Shown: positions 15,511-25,247, numbered from the stretch's first letter. The stretch is 64,000 nt of DNA from HRBIN30 sp964534275 (GCA_964534275.1 CAZHQG010000003.1:62001-126000), one strand, 5' to 3'. Translations and numbers: made by a program. Notes: generated by a model not told the origin, from the letters alone.

Positions 15511-17148
15511 TTACTTCTCCAACGCCGTGGCCTGGATTTGCTCGGCTTGCGCGCGGTCAGGCACATAGTCGCTGTGGCACACATGCTTGCCCTTGCGCAC
15601 CGGAAGCGCTTGTGCCCGGTACTCTAAAATCGCCCGGCCCTCCTCGCTCACCCCTGGGCTCCGCTGGGCCTTGCGGGCAGGTTGAAACTCCGGATCTTTC
15701 CCACTGGCAAACAAGGCGATTTCTTTCGAAATGCGCATACTGCACCAGTCGTGCCCGCACATGGCACAAAAATCCGTATCCACCTCAAGATCCTCGTCGT
15801 GCAGAGCACGCGCGGTCTCGCCGTCGAACGCCAGTTCGAACTGTTTCGGCCAGTTCAGCGCCGCTCGCGCTTTCGACAAGTCATCGTCCCACTGCCGCAC
15901 GCCCGGAATGCCCCTTGCGATATCTCCTGCGTGCGCCGCGATTTTGTAAGCGATACACCCGTCGCGAACGTCGCGCTCTCGTGGGAGACCAACATGTTCT
16001 TTGGGCGTCACGTAGCACAGCATGGCAGCGCCGGCCCGTGCAGCTTCAGTGGCTCCAATGGCACTCGTAATGTGGTCGTAACCGGGGAATACATCGGTCA
16101 CGAGCGGCCCCAGCACGTAAAACGGCGCGTCGTCGCAGACGCGCTGTTGCAACTGCATGTTGAAAGCGATCTGGTCCAGCGGCACGTGGCCCGGCCCTTC
16201 TACCATTGCCTGCACGCCAGCCTCTCTTGCGCGATGAACGAGTTCTCCCAACGTGTGGAGTTCGGCGAGCTGCGCCGGGTCCGAGGCGTCAGCAACGCAC
16301 CCTGGGCGTAGGCCATCGCCCAAGGAGTACGTAACATCGTACTCTCGCATGATGGCGCTGATCTCGTCGAACATCTCGTACATGGGATTTTGTTTGTTGT
16401 GGTAGAGCATCCATTTGGCGAGTATGGAGCCGCCGCGCGAAACGATCCCGGTGATCCGTGACCGGACCAGCGACAGGTGCTCTTTGAGCACGCCTGCGTG
16501 GATGGTGAAGTAATCCACTCCTTGCTGCGCCTGTCGCTCGATCTCGCGCAAGATGACGTCGTACGTAAGGTCTTCGATGTTGCGACCCACGATCATGCTG
16601 TAAATCGGTACCGTGCCAATCGGCACGGTGGAGTGATCGATGATTGCCTGGCGACAAGCCGCGAGATCACCACCTGTGGATAGGTCCATGACCGTATCCG
16701 CACCGTACTTCTGGGCCCAGCGAAGCTTTTGTACTTCTTGCTCGAGGCTGCTTTGCACCGGGGAAGCACCGATGTTGGCGTTGATTTTGGTCGTGATGCA
16801 CCGGCCAATGCCGGTTGGGTCCAGCCGTTTCGGTGCGCGTTCGCCGCGCATATAGTTGGGGTCCTGAATGAGCTGCCAGCGTTGTGCAACCGTTTGGTTG
16901 ACCCAGAATCGCGCATTGGGGCGAGCGCCAGGATGTCCCACCGGCTCTGTGGGGTAAGTCCGGGAGCTGCCATTGCTACCGGGCGGCAAGCCGCCGCTCC
17001 CCGCTAGGTGCCGTTTGTTGGCGGGAATCACCAAGCGTCCACGCGCAACCTCTTGTCGGATGAACTCCGGAGTCACATTCTCGCGAATGGCGACGCGCTC
17101 CATTTCTGGAGTAATGATTCCCTTCCGTGCTGCTTCGAGTTGGGTCAT
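15511..17148 (-). CDS. thiC: Phosphomethylpyrimidine synthase ThiC
   Basis: A 545-residue radical-SAM enzyme that rearranges aminoimidazole ribotide into HMP-P, the thiamine pyrimidine. The family's C-terminal CX2CX4C cluster is clear in CAMCGHDWC, as are NANIGAS, MDLSTGGDL, DYFTIHAG and EGPGHVPLDQI. The ATG at 17148 is chosen because AGGAG lies eight bases before it; the frame is open about 99 bases further but that part looks like leader. The 126-base leader shows no TPP-riboswitch core. The thiazole genes thiS-thiG and thiE lie 17 kb away on the other strand. Confidence 0.97.
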   Translation of the reverse strand: MTQLEAARKGIITPEMERVAIRENVTPEFIRQEVARGRLVIPANKRHLAGSGGLPPGSNGSSRTYPTEPVGHPGARPNARFWVNQTVAQRWQLIQDPNYMRGERAPKRLDPTGIGRCITTKINANIGASPVQSSLEQEVQKLRWAQKYGADTVMDLSTGGDLAACRQAIIDHSTVPIGTVPIYSMIVGRNIEDLTYDVILREIERQAQQGVDYFTIHAGVLKEHLSLVRSRITGIVSRGGSILAKWMLYHNKQNPMYEMFDEISAIMREYDVTYSLGDGLRPGCVADASDPAQLAELHTLGELVHRAREAGVQAMVEGPGHVPLDQIAFNMQLQQRVCDDAPFYVLGPLVTDVFPGYDHITSAIGATEAARAGAAMLCYVTPKEHVGLPRERDVRDGCIAYKIAAHAGDIARGIPGVRQWDDDLSKARAALNWPKQFELAFDGETARALHDEDLEVDTDFCAMCGHDWCSMRISKEIALFASGKDPEFQPARKAQRSPGVSEEGRAILEYRAQALPVRKGKHVCHSDYVPDRAQAEQIQATALEK

Positions 17149-17274
17149 ACTCGGAACTCCTTCGCGATTTCCTGTGGCACTCGCAACTTCGACAGGCGCC
17201 CGACTCGTACCCGGCGGTGCGCGCGAATGCGACTGTACGCGCCGCAACTTGCTGCCGCAAGGTACGCCGAGGGC

Positions 17275-19950
17275 TCATCGCCACCGGCGCCGCATCAACA
17301 AGGCGATCGGAACGAGCAGCCAGCACATACCCGCTCGGCGTGCGGGGCCGCTTCCCGGGGCTACCGCAGTACAACCTCCCGAGCCCCCTTTGGAGTTCGG
17401 TGGACGGCGCGTTCGTGTTGGCAGCGGCGTCGGTGTGTCCGGGGGCAGCGGCGTACCCGGACCGACAGTAGGCGTCGCTGTTGCGGGGGGAGCCGTAGCC
17501 CTGCTGACATTTCGCAACACCGTCACCGAACTGGCTTCTGCATTCACAGTAACCACCTCGGGTAGCCCACCAGTGGCGTCAGACACGACATTCAAATTTG
17601 CCACCGCGACATCGACCGGGCCACGTCCAACCGCAAACGGAAACTGTGCAAAGCGTCCGCTGCCGTCTCCCGACCAAACGGTAACCGTGCTCTGGTCCGA
17701 CTGCGCCGCCACCAAATCTGCAACACCATTCCCATTGAGGTCCGCAGAGGCAAGTCCATTCGTGTCGGGGGGAACTCCCTCCTCGGTCGCCTGAGTAAAG
17801 GCTCCCGTGCCGTCTCCTCGCAATAGGTACAAGCGGCCGGCTCCGGAACTGAGCGCGGCAACGTCGGGAAAACCGTCGACAATAAAGTCATCCACAACTA
17901 GGTGAGATGGCGCCGTTGGCACCGTCGTACTTCCGACGAACGCAAACTCGCCGCCTCCGAGTCCCGCAAAGACAGCCACGGCGGCGGGGTCGGCCGTGCC
18001 GACAAGCAAGTCCACATTGCCGTCGCCCACCACCTCGCCAAGAGTCATGGTCGTCGGGATCCCGGGAATGTCGAACGACCGCGGTGGGTCGAAGGTTGCG
18101 CCAGCGCTACGCAAAACCAACACACGCCTCGAGCCCGGCTGCAATGCCAGCAAATCCGCCTTTCCGTCGAAATCCAGGTCGCGCGCTTGCAGTGCAATGA
18201 CCGGCTCCTCGACGCCTACCGTTCTTGCCAAGCCAAATCCGCTTACGCTGTTCGGCAAGATGGTGATCCGCGAGTCCTCCGGTCGGGCAAGAGCAAGGTC
18301 CACAAATCCGTCGCCATCGAAGTCTCCCGCGGCCACCCACGCTGCATTTGCCAGACCCGCAAAATCTTTCCGCGGCCGGAGGCTGCCCCGCCCGTTCCCA
18401 CTCAGGAGCGAAACCGTCCCATCTCCCTGGTTCACCGTAACCAGATCAAGCCAGCCGTCGCGGTCGAAATCCGCAATGGCAAAAGCAACCGGTCGTAAGG
18501 AGGTCCCGAACGACACTGCGGCCACGAAGGAGCCACCCCCCTGCCCGCGAACGACGCTGACCGATCCGCTGCCATGGTTTGCTGTGGCAAAATCCACGGC
18601 TCCACTCTGGTCTTCATCGAAGTTGCCTACAGCAAACCCCACTGGATCCGCACCGACGACCAACCGCGACGAGAGCCCGAACCTCCCATCGCCAACACCT
18701 TCAAGTACCGCCACGTCGTTGCTGCCGCGTTGCAGCACGAGCACGTCTGCTCGACCGTCACCGGTGGCAACCTGGCCTGGGCTCCGGTCGTCCACGACGC
18801 GCAGCGCAATCGGATCCGGGCCTAGAGGCATCGCGAAAACGCGTGTAAACGCACGCCGGCCGTCATTGCGCAGCACGACCAGCTCCCCGGGTTCGCGCGC
18901 GGCCAACAAGTCGGGCAAGCCGTCGCCGTTCACGTCGCCTAAGGCAACGGCGCTTACGAGCGGGCCCACAGGGACCGTGGCAAAGGTCGAAAAGACACGG
19001 CCTCCACCCTGGCGCAAAACAGTCACGGTGCCCGCTCCCCGGTTGGCCACGACCAGGTCGGCAAGGCCGTTCGTGTCAAAGTCACCCGTTGCAAGACGAT
19101 TGGGCTCTGCACCCACTGGAAGCGAGTCGACCACCGCGAGTTCAGGCCCTGGGTCGACGCGCAACAGGACCACACGGTTGGATGCGGCATCCGCAACGGC
19201 AACGAATACGTCGGCCGCGACGATCGCGCGCAAGTCGCCGCCAACTTCCGCACTGGCTTCCGAACCAAACGTCCCGTCGCCACGGCCAAATGCCACGAAC
19301 ACCGTTCCGCTGTCGCGATCGAACGTGGCCACATCCAACGTGCCGTCACCATCGAGATCAGCGAGGGCCAAGTCCTGCGGCTTTCCACTTAGACCCGAAA
19401 GCCCCCGCAGCTGAAACGCACCCGTACCCCGCCCTTCAAGCCACCGCACCGCACCTGCATCGGCATCGGCGACGACCAGGTCCGTCGCAATGCTGCCCCT
19501 CGCCGTGTCCACATTGCCCGCGGCGATGCCCACCACGTCTCGGCCGACGCCGTTGATTTGGACCGCACTGCGAAATGCCACGGTAGCGCCGAACGGGTTC
19601 GCCGTGGCTGAGGGCGTCACGGTTGCGGTTGCAGTCGGCCTAGTTTCCCTTGGCGTCAGGGTCGCCGGCGTTTCTACCGGAGTGCCCGGAGTGACCGATC
19701 CGGGAGCCCGTGTGGGAGTCGGTGTGGGCGAAGCTAAAGTACCACGTACCGACGGGGTCGGAGTCAGCGTCGCGCGTACCGTGCCCCGTGGGGTGCGGGT
19801 CCAGGTGGGCGTTCGAGTTGGCCGGGGGGTGGCAGCGTCTGCCGCTGCAATGAGCCAGGAACAACAAGCTGCCCAAATGACAAACCCAACTGCTGCGCAG
19901 TGCGCTGCAGTTGTTCCGTAGCGATCGCGTTTCCCTGCGCCGGCGTTCAC
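17275..19950 (-). CDS. Secreted FG-GAP/VCBS propeller protein with MYXO-CTERM-like tail
   Basis: About 890 residues. The signal peptide ends in AAADA. A Thr-Pro linker of about 75 residues follows, then some fourteen FG-GAP/VCBS blades with repeated calcium-type motifs such as LADLDGDGTLDVA and VGDVNGDGLPDLL. The C-terminus reads GGSGGCTAV, then a hydrophobic helix (CWLLVPIALLM), then RRRWR. This Gly-Cys, helix, Arg-cluster layout is that of MYXO-CTERM/GlyGly-CTERM sorting tails, cut by a rhomboid- or CPBP-type sortase. The start is uncertain: GTG at 19950 is used, while GTG 19974 and TTG 19986 are also in frame. Surface display is likely; the ligand is unknown. Confidence 0.78.
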   Translation of the reverse strand: MNAGAGKRDRYGTTAAHCAAVGFVIWAACCSWLIAAADAATPRPTRTPTWTRTPRGTVRATLTPTPSVRGTLASPTPTPTRAPGSVTPGTPVETPATLTPRETRPTATATVTPSATANPFGATVAFRSAVQINGVGRDVVGIAAGNVDTARGSIATDLVVADADAGAVRWLEGRGTGAFQLRGLSGLSGKPQDLALADLDGDGTLDVATFDRDSGTVFVAFGRGDGTFGSEASAEVGGDLRAIVAADVFVAVADAASNRVVLLRVDPGPELAVVDSLPVGAEPNRLATGDFDTNGLADLVVANRGAGTVTVLRQGGGRVFSTFATVPVGPLVSAVALGDVNGDGLPDLLAAREPGELVVLRNDGRRAFTRVFAMPLGPDPIALRVVDDRSPGQVATGDGRADVLVLQRGSNDVAVLEGVGDGRFGLSSRLVVGADPVGFAVGNFDEDQSGAVDFATANHGSGSVSVVRGQGGGSFVAAVSFGTSLRPVAFAIADFDRDGWLDLVTVNQGDGTVSLLSGNGRGSLRPRKDFAGLANAAWVAAGDFDGDGFVDLALARPEDSRITILPNSVSGFGLARTVGVEEPVIALQARDLDFDGKADLLALQPGSRRVLVLRSAGATFDPPRSFDIPGIPTTMTLGEVVGDGNVDLLVGTADPAAVAVFAGLGGGEFAFVGSTTVPTAPSHLVVDDFIVDGFPDVAALSSGAGRLYLLRGDGTGAFTQATEEGVPPDTNGLASADLNGNGVADLVAAQSDQSTVTVWSGDGSGRFAQFPFAVGRGPVDVAVANLNVVSDATGGLPEVVTVNAEASSVTVLRNVSRATAPPATATPTVGPGTPLPPDTPTPLPTRTRRPPNSKGGSGGCTAVAPGSGPARRAGMCWLLVPIALLMRRRWR

Positions 19951-20007
19951 CTGGCTATGCTTGCGCCAGCGCACAACGAATTGCAACCGCGATGTTCCTG
20001 CCCCTGC

Positions 20008-20355
20008 TTACGCCTCTTTGCCTGCGGGCTGCTGCGGCGCAAATGCACGCTCCAACAAGGCCCGCAACTCTCCGCTCGCATGCAGTTCCCGGATAATATC
20101 GCAGCCGCCAATGAACTCGCCGTTGATGTAAATCTGGGGAATCGTTGGCCAATTCGAAAACTGCTTGATCGCCTCGCGCTTCTCCGGGTCCTCCAACACA
20201 TCCACGTGGGCAAACGGGTATCCGTACTGCTTCAAGCACTCCACGGCAGCAGCCGAGAAGCCACACATGGGGAACGTCGGCGTACCCTTCATGTAAATGA
20301 TCACTTTGTTTTTCGCGATTTCCTCGCGGATTTCTGCAAACACGTCGCGGCCCAT
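20008..20355 (-). CDS. grxD: Monothiol glutaredoxin (CGFS type)
   Basis: A 115-residue glutaredoxin with the CGFS active site (TPTFPMCGFSAAAV), the cis-proline segment WPTIPQIYI and the glutathione-binding GGCDI. CGFS glutaredoxins carry a bridging [2Fe-2S] cluster with glutathione and hand it to target proteins or to BolA. GGGAGGACC precedes the ATG. It lies 24 bases after bolA on the same strand, the classic partner arrangement. Confidence 0.96.
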   Translation of the reverse strand: MGRDVFAEIREEIAKNKVIIYMKGTPTFPMCGFSAAAVECLKQYGYPFAHVDVLEDPEKREAIKQFSNWPTIPQIYINGEFIGGCDIIRELHASGELRALLERAFAPQQPAGKEA

Positions 20356-20379
20356 AGCGGGTCCTCCCTCTCGAACTTC

Positions 20380-20664
20380 TTAGTCTCGCGCTGCCGAGGT
20401 GGCAGCAGGCTGCGCGGCGCCCGAGCGCCGTTCCCACTCTTCGGGCGTGTAGGCGCCAATGGACAAGGCATGGATGCGATCGCGCATCGCATCACCCAGC
20501 GTCGCGTACACCATCTGGTGCCGCTGGACCAACGTTTTTCCTGCGAACTGTGGCGCCACGATTGTGGCACGGAAGTGGTTCCCGTCGCCAACTTCGTCCA
20601 CAACTTCGACTTCGGCGCCGGGCAAACCAGCAGCGATCAACCGTTGGATTTCTTTGGGATCCAT
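20380..20664 (-). CDS. bolA: BolA/IbaG family protein
   Basis: A 94-residue BolA-fold protein beginning MDPKEIQRLIAAGLPGAEVE and containing DGNHFRATIVAPQFAGKTLVQRHQ split over the conserved beta-hairpin and helix, with the invariant RHQMVYATLGD. The His in RHQ is the usual cluster ligand when BolA pairs with a CGFS glutaredoxin. AGGAGAGG precedes this ATG; a longer frame upstream has no support. The C-terminal Ala-rich tail is dispensable-looking. The role, inferred from the pair, is [2Fe-2S] trafficking or iron sensing. Confidence 0.93.
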   Translation of the reverse strand: MDPKEIQRLIAAGLPGAEVEVVDEVGDGNHFRATIVAPQFAGKTLVQRHQMVYATLGDAMRDRIHALSIGAYTPEEWERRSGAAQPAATSAARD

Positions 20665-20826
20665 GAGGTCCTCTCCTAGCAGCTTCCTATTGACCCTCAA
20701 CGCCAGTCTGGCCAAGAGGCAGCAGTCAACCAAAACGCGGGCACGGCAGGGGTCTCCGATAGTGGGCAAACTTCGCCGCCCTAAAAGGCCGCGCACGCGT
20801 CGCCGCGACAAAAGACTCGTTGCCGC

Positions 20827-21663
20827 TCACACGGTACCAGTTGCCGCGCGAGTTGCTTCGAAGCTCGACTGCTTCCCTTCGAATGGGCTTGCCGCAAGTT
20901 CGCTGGCAATTTGTTCCCGTGTCGCCGCCATGAGGCTTTCTACCGACTCGTGCGCCGGGTGCTCTACAGGAAGAGGCACCCCAAAACGCACCTCGATCGT
21001 ACGTCCGGGGTTCAGGCGCCACCAGGGCACGCGCGCAAGTGCAGCGTAGCTTCCGCAAATCGCAGTGGGCAGCACCGGGAGCGCGTGATCGATGGCGAAG
21101 TGAAACGCACCCTTTTTAAACGGCAGCAGCTCTCCAGTACGGCTGCGGGTGCCTTCGACGAAAAAGATGATCTGTCCGCGAATTTTGCGCATCGCGGCCT
21201 CGGCGATCGCGCGGATTGCACCTACGCGGTCCTTCCGGTCGATGACAATCTGCCCCGAGGGGCGCAGCGCCCAACCGATGATCGGCCACTTTGTAAGTTC
21301 CCGCTTGGCGACGAAACGAAACGGGATCGGCACGACGCGCACCAGAGCGAGAATGTCAAAGATGCTTGCGTGATTGGCGCAAATCACGTGCGTGCGGCTC
21401 CAATCGATGGGTGCCGCGTGACGCACGCGCAAGCGAATTCCAGCAATGGCAAGCAAAACGCCGGTCCACAGGCGCTGCGCCACCCAGCAAGCAAAGTACG
21501 TGTTTCGGGCAATTGCTCGATCCAACCCCTCCGATGCCCCTAGCCGGTGTTGCAGCCATCCCCACGCGTAACGCGAATACACCACCAGCAACACAGGAAT
21601 GCCCAGAATCGCGGTCCACGCGCTCGCCAAAATTACCCGAACGATGTTCAAAACTACCGTCAC
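20827..21663 (-). CDS. plsC: 1-acyl-sn-glycerol-3-phosphate acyltransferase
   Basis: A 278-residue membrane-associated acyltransferase with the NHX4D motif (NHASIFD), motif II around RFVAKRELTKWP, motif III EGTRSR and motif IV (LPVLPTAICG). It acylates lysophosphatidate to phosphatidate, the precursor of membrane phospholipids. An N-terminal hydrophobic segment anchors it. The GTG at 21663 overlaps the Nudix stop (GTGA) and has GGAGG seven bases upstream, so the two are translationally coupled. Confidence 0.9.
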   Translation of the reverse strand: MTVVLNIVRVILASAWTAILGIPVLLVVYSRYAWGWLQHRLGASEGLDRAIARNTYFACWVAQRLWTGVLLAIAGIRLRVRHAAPIDWSRTHVICANHASIFDILALVRVVPIPFRFVAKRELTKWPIIGWALRPSGQIVIDRKDRVGAIRAIAEAAMRKIRGQIIFFVEGTRSRTGELLPFKKGAFHFAIDHALPVLPTAICGSYAALARVPWWRLNPGRTIEVRFGVPLPVEHPAHESVESLMAATREQIASELAASPFEGKQSSFEATRAATGTV

Positions 21664-22343
21664 CGTGCTTCCTCCGAACGTTCGTAACGCCAGCCCGATT
21701 CGAGCATCCACAAGCGGTGCCGCGGCCCCGGCCGGTTCAAGTCGCCGTTTCCGTAGGCCACGTCCCCGTGATACACGGTGCACGCGCCGCCATCGACGAA
21801 GTACAACTCTGGTTGGAAGCATTCCACCTTTTGACTCCGCGCCAAATGCAGGACCTCGGCCACGGTCTGGCAAGGGGACAACTGCGTGAGGGTGACAAAC
21901 GTTGGAGCTGGCAGCTCGATTTCGCCACGATGGTGTGCAGCCAATGCATCCGCGGCGCGGAACCAGCGGTGTTCCGAGATCTCGCTACCGTCGGTTTCGA
22001 CCTGGCAGGCAGCAACGGGGGCGACGAAGAACCACGTGTCGAACCGTTTCGGCACGTTGACCGGCGTGATCCAACGAGAGAACAGCACTAGCTCGTTTGG
22101 CTCGACGTCCACCCCGGCCTCCTCGCGTGCTTCGCGAACGGCAGCGTAGCGGGCTGCTGCAACCGGGTCGTCGCTCGCAGCGGCGGCAAAATCCGCAGCG
22201 TCCACGCGGCCTCCTGGAAAGACCCAAGCTCCACCATGGAAGTCTAGCCGCGCGCTCCGGTGCACCATCAATATCTCGTATCCCGAGGGGCAGTCTCGGA
22301 CCAAAATCACCGTGGCCGCTGGCCGCGCCGGCACCGCTTCCAT
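21660..22343 (-). CDS. Nudix hydrolase (NUDT19-like)
   Basis: A 227-residue Nudix protein. FPGGRVD opens the Nudix box and AVREAREEAGV closes it, with about a dozen extra residues between, so the box is split by an insertion as in NUDT19/NUDT7-like enzymes that often cleave CoA derivatives. The catalytic REAREE glutamates are intact. Sitting between an acyl-CoA dehydrogenase and an acyltransferase supports an acyl-CoA or CoA substrate, but that is inference. GGAGAG precedes the ATG. Confidence 0.85.
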   Translation of the reverse strand: MEAVPARPAATVILVRDCPSGYEILMVHRSARLDFHGGAWVFPGGRVDAADFAAAASDDPVAAARYAAVREAREEAGVDVEPNELVLFSRWITPVNVPKRFDTWFFVAPVAACQVETDGSEISEHRWFRAADALAAHHRGEIELPAPTFVTLTQLSPCQTVAEVLHLARSQKVECFQPELYFVDGGACTVYHGDVAYGNGDLNRPGPRHRLWMLESGWRYERSEEAR

Positions 22344-22396
22344 GGTTCTCTCCTACGCCGAATGTTCCCCAACGCGCAAGGCAGCCACCCGGCGCT

Positions 22397-23587
22397 TCAC
22401 GAGCGCGGCAACCCTAACATCCGCTGGGCTATGATGTTCAACTGGATTTCCGATGTTCCGCCGGAAATCGTCACCGAGCGACTGTAAAGGAACGCGCTTT
22501 GCCAGCGTCCTCCATCCCACGCCAAAGGGTCGCCGACGTAAAGCTGGGACCATGGTCCCTGGATGGCCATCGCAGTCTCGTACAACTGCTGGGACAACCG
22601 ATTCCAGAATTCCTTTTTCAAGCTAGTTTCTGGGCCGGGCGCTTCACCTCGTTCGAGACGCACCATGGTGTCGTAGTTGTGCAACCGCAAGATTTCTACG
22701 CGAATGAACGCATCGACCACCGCTTGCCGGAGCACCGGATGAACTGGTTCACCTCGGCGTTGCCGCTGGCGTAGCAGGGCAAGCAGCCGATCCACGGCAA
22801 TCTTGTGCTTGACCTGCTCTTTGAACAAGTAACCCGTGCCGCGTTCGTGGGCCAGCGTGTGCATTGCAATCCGCCACCCTTGGTTTTCCTCGCCAATCAA
22901 GTTTTCCCTTGGGACGAACACGGCATCCAAAAAAACCTCGTTGAACTCCGCCCCCCCGGTCATTTGCCGCAGCGGCCGCACGGTGATTCCGGGAGCTTCC
23001 ATGTCCACAATGAAATACGAAATGCCTTCGTGCTTGGGCACGGTGGGATCGGTTCGAGCCAAGCAAATTGCCCAACGGGAAACCTGCGCGTAGCTGGTCC
23101 ACACCTTCTGACCCGTCAACCGGTACCCGTCGCCATCGCGCTCCGCGCGTGTACGCAGACCGGCCAAATCAGAGCCAGCCTGCGGTTCGCTGAACAACTG
23201 ACACCAGATTTCTTCCGCGGACAGAATTTTCGGGAGGTACCGCCGCTTTTGCTCTTCCGTACCAAAGCGAATCAAGGTCGGGCCCACGTTGTGCACCCCA
23301 ACTTTGTTGATCAGTTCCGGGGCTTGCGCGCGTGCAGTTTCTTCGTTGAAAATCACCTGCTCGATCATTCCGAGACCTGCACCGCCGTACTCCTTGGGCC
23401 AAAGGATCCCCGCAAAACCGGCGGCGTGAAGCTTCGCTTGCCACTCGCGCAAAAAGGCCACTTCGTCCTCGAACCGCTCGAACGCCGGCTGGGCACCAGT
23501 TCCCCAGCCGGGCGGCAGGTTTTCCTGCAGCCACGAGCGCAAGCGCGCACGAAAGGCTTCATGCTCTGGTTTGAATCGCAACTCCAT
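22397..23587 (-). CDS. Acyl-CoA dehydrogenase
   Basis: A 396-residue FAD enzyme that oxidises acyl-CoA to the 2-enoyl form. The signatures are present: WCQLFSEPQAGSDLAGL in the middle beta domain, GQKVWTSYA for FAD binding, and SGGTSEIQLNIIAQRMLGLPR at the C-terminus. The usual catalytic Glu position is not obvious in the short-chain place. The closest look-alikes are steroid or branched-acyl dehydrogenases (FadE17/FadE-type). The ATG at 23587 is chosen over an upstream TTG. It is divergent from the aldehyde dehydrogenase. Confidence 0.93.
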   Translation of the reverse strand: MELRFKPEHEAFRARLRSWLQENLPPGWGTGAQPAFERFEDEVAFLREWQAKLHAAGFAGILWPKEYGGAGLGMIEQVIFNEETARAQAPELINKVGVHNVGPTLIRFGTEEQKRRYLPKILSAEEIWCQLFSEPQAGSDLAGLRTRAERDGDGYRLTGQKVWTSYAQVSRWAICLARTDPTVPKHEGISYFIVDMEAPGITVRPLRQMTGGAEFNEVFLDAVFVPRENLIGEENQGWRIAMHTLAHERGTGYLFKEQVKHKIAVDRLLALLRQRQRRGEPVHPVLRQAVVDAFIRVEILRLHNYDTMVRLERGEAPGPETSLKKEFWNRLSQQLYETAMAIQGPWSQLYVGDPLAWDGGRWQSAFLYSRSVTISGGTSEIQLNIIAQRMLGLPRS

Positions 23588-23712
23588 CGGGCCGACTCTT
23601 GGCGCCGTGTATCGCGAGGGGGAGGATGCGGCAAGGGGTTCTTGCAACCGATTGCGGTAGCGGGTGAGAATGCGCCCCCGGAGTGCAAGGAAGGCACGGG
23701 AGGACTACTGCC

Positions 23713-25170
23713 ATGGAGCAAGCCCGACTGTACATCGATGGCCGCTGGAAAGACCCCAGCGGGGGCCATTTCCCGGTGATCAATCCAGCGACAGAAGAAA
23801 CCGTCGCCCTCGCTCCGAACGCGACGGCGGTAGACCTCGAGCAAGCGATTGCCGCAGCGCGGCGCGCGTTCGACGAGGGGCCTTGGCGCCGGACGACTCC
23901 GCGAGATCGCGCCAAAATCCTCTGGCAACTCGTGCAGCGCTTGGAGCAGCGTAAAGAGGAACTCCGGAGCTTGCTGATCCAAATGGGGGGCGCAGCGTGG
24001 ATCACCCATCCGATCCAACTCGAGACACCGCTTGCCCTTCTCGCCCAGTATGCCGAGTGGGCGGAACGTTTTTCGTTCGAAGAGATGCTGCCGCCCGTTG
24101 CGAGCCTAGGCCCAACAGGGAACCAAATGAGCCACGCGATGGCTTACTACCAACCCGTCGGCGTGTGCGGCTTGATCCCCACCTGGAACTTTCCGCTCTA
24201 CGTCAGCGTGCAGAAAATTGGCCCCGCGCTGGCAGCTGGGTGTACCATGGTGGTCAAGCCCTCTCCCTACGCGCCGCTCATCGACCTGGCGATCGCACAG
24301 TCGTTGGAGGAGTGCGACCTCCCTGCGGGAGTTTTCAACGTGGTCACTGGGGAAAGCCCGGAACTCGGGGCGCAGCTTGTTGCGCACCCGCTAGTGGACA
24401 AGGTGAGCTATACAGGGAGCGCGGCTACCGGAAAGCGGATCATGGCTGCCGCTGCCCCGACCTTGAAGCGAGTACACCTCGAACTGGGAGGCAAATCGGC
24501 GGCGATTTTTCTCCCCGATGCCAACTTCGACGCTTACGCCATGTACGCCCTGACGCCCGCATTTTTCCATGCCGGGCAAGGCTGTGCGATGTGCACTCGC
24601 GTGTTGGTCCAGCGCTCCCAGCAAGAAGCGTTGCTGGAACGCCTGCAAACATACCTGCAGGCTATGGTGCAAATGGGCAACCCAGCGGAACCCAGTGTCA
24701 CGATGGGGCCGGTCATACGCGCCGAACGCCGAGCGCAAATCGAACAGTACATCGAGCTCGGTATTCGCGAGGGAGCACGACTGGTCGTTGGCGGCAAACG
24801 TCCGCAACAATTTGCGCGTGGGTACTTTCTCGAGCCCACGATTTTTGCCGACGTGCGGAACGAAATGCGAATTGCTCGCGAGGAGATCTTCGGGCCCGTG
24901 TTATCGGTCATCCCGTACGACGACGAAGACGATGCGATTCGCATCGCGAACGACTCGGAATACGGCCTCGGTGGCGCCATTTATTCGGCCGATACACCAA
25001 AGGCCATCGAACTTGCCAAGCGGATCCGCACCGGAACGGTGAACATCAACGGGGCGGTGAACCTGCTGCACACACCCTTTGGGGGCTTCAAACAAAGCGG
25101 CATTGGTCGTGAAGGGAGTAAGTGGGGTTTGCTCGAATACTGCGAGGTGCAAGCAATCGCCTGGCGATAA
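23713..25170 (+). CDS. NAD(P)-dependent aldehyde dehydrogenase
   Basis: A 485-residue class-I-like aldehyde dehydrogenase. WNFPLY, the general-base Glu in LELGGKSAAIF and the nucleophile in HAGQGCAMCTR (first Cys) are all in place, followed by EEIFGPVLSVIPYD and GGFKQSGIGREG. It oxidises aldehydes to acids in the cytoplasm; the substrate range is unknown. GGGAGG lies before the ATG. The divergent acyl-CoA dehydrogenase suggests lipid or hydrocarbon breakdown. Confidence 0.95.
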   Translation: MEQARLYIDGRWKDPSGGHFPVINPATEETVALAPNATAVDLEQAIAAARRAFDEGPWRRTTPRDRAKILWQLVQRLEQRKEELRSLLIQMGGAAWITHPIQLETPLALLAQYAEWAERFSFEEMLPPVASLGPTGNQMSHAMAYYQPVGVCGLIPTWNFPLYVSVQKIGPALAAGCTMVVKPSPYAPLIDLAIAQSLEECDLPAGVFNVVTGESPELGAQLVAHPLVDKVSYTGSAATGKRIMAAAAPTLKRVHLELGGKSAAIFLPDANFDAYAMYALTPAFFHAGQGCAMCTRVLVQRSQQEALLERLQTYLQAMVQMGNPAEPSVTMGPVIRAERRAQIEQYIELGIREGARLVVGGKRPQQFARGYFLEPTIFADVRNEMRIAREEIFGPVLSVIPYDDEDDAIRIANDSEYGLGGAIYSADTPKAIELAKRIRTGTVNINGAVNLLHTPFGGFKQSGIGREGSKWGLLEYCEVQAIAWR

Positions 25171-25247
25171 CAGCCACTTGCAGCCGCTGGCGTTGCAGCG
25201 AGTAGACGCGTATCAGTGACCCCACTCCGCCCCTAGGGTGATTGGCG

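Noticed and set aside
17149..17274. TPP riboswitch before thiC
   Set aside because: The 126-base leader has neither the CUGAGA nor the GAUCUGG-like core of the TPP aptamer.
17996..19414. Long open frame opposite the FG-GAP gene
   Set aside because: Ser/Pro/Arg-rich antisense shadow that comes from the regular codon pattern of the blades.
23997..25112. Long open frame in another phase inside the aldehyde dehydrogenase
   Set aside because: Same-strand shadow; the dehydrogenase frame has all catalytic motifs.
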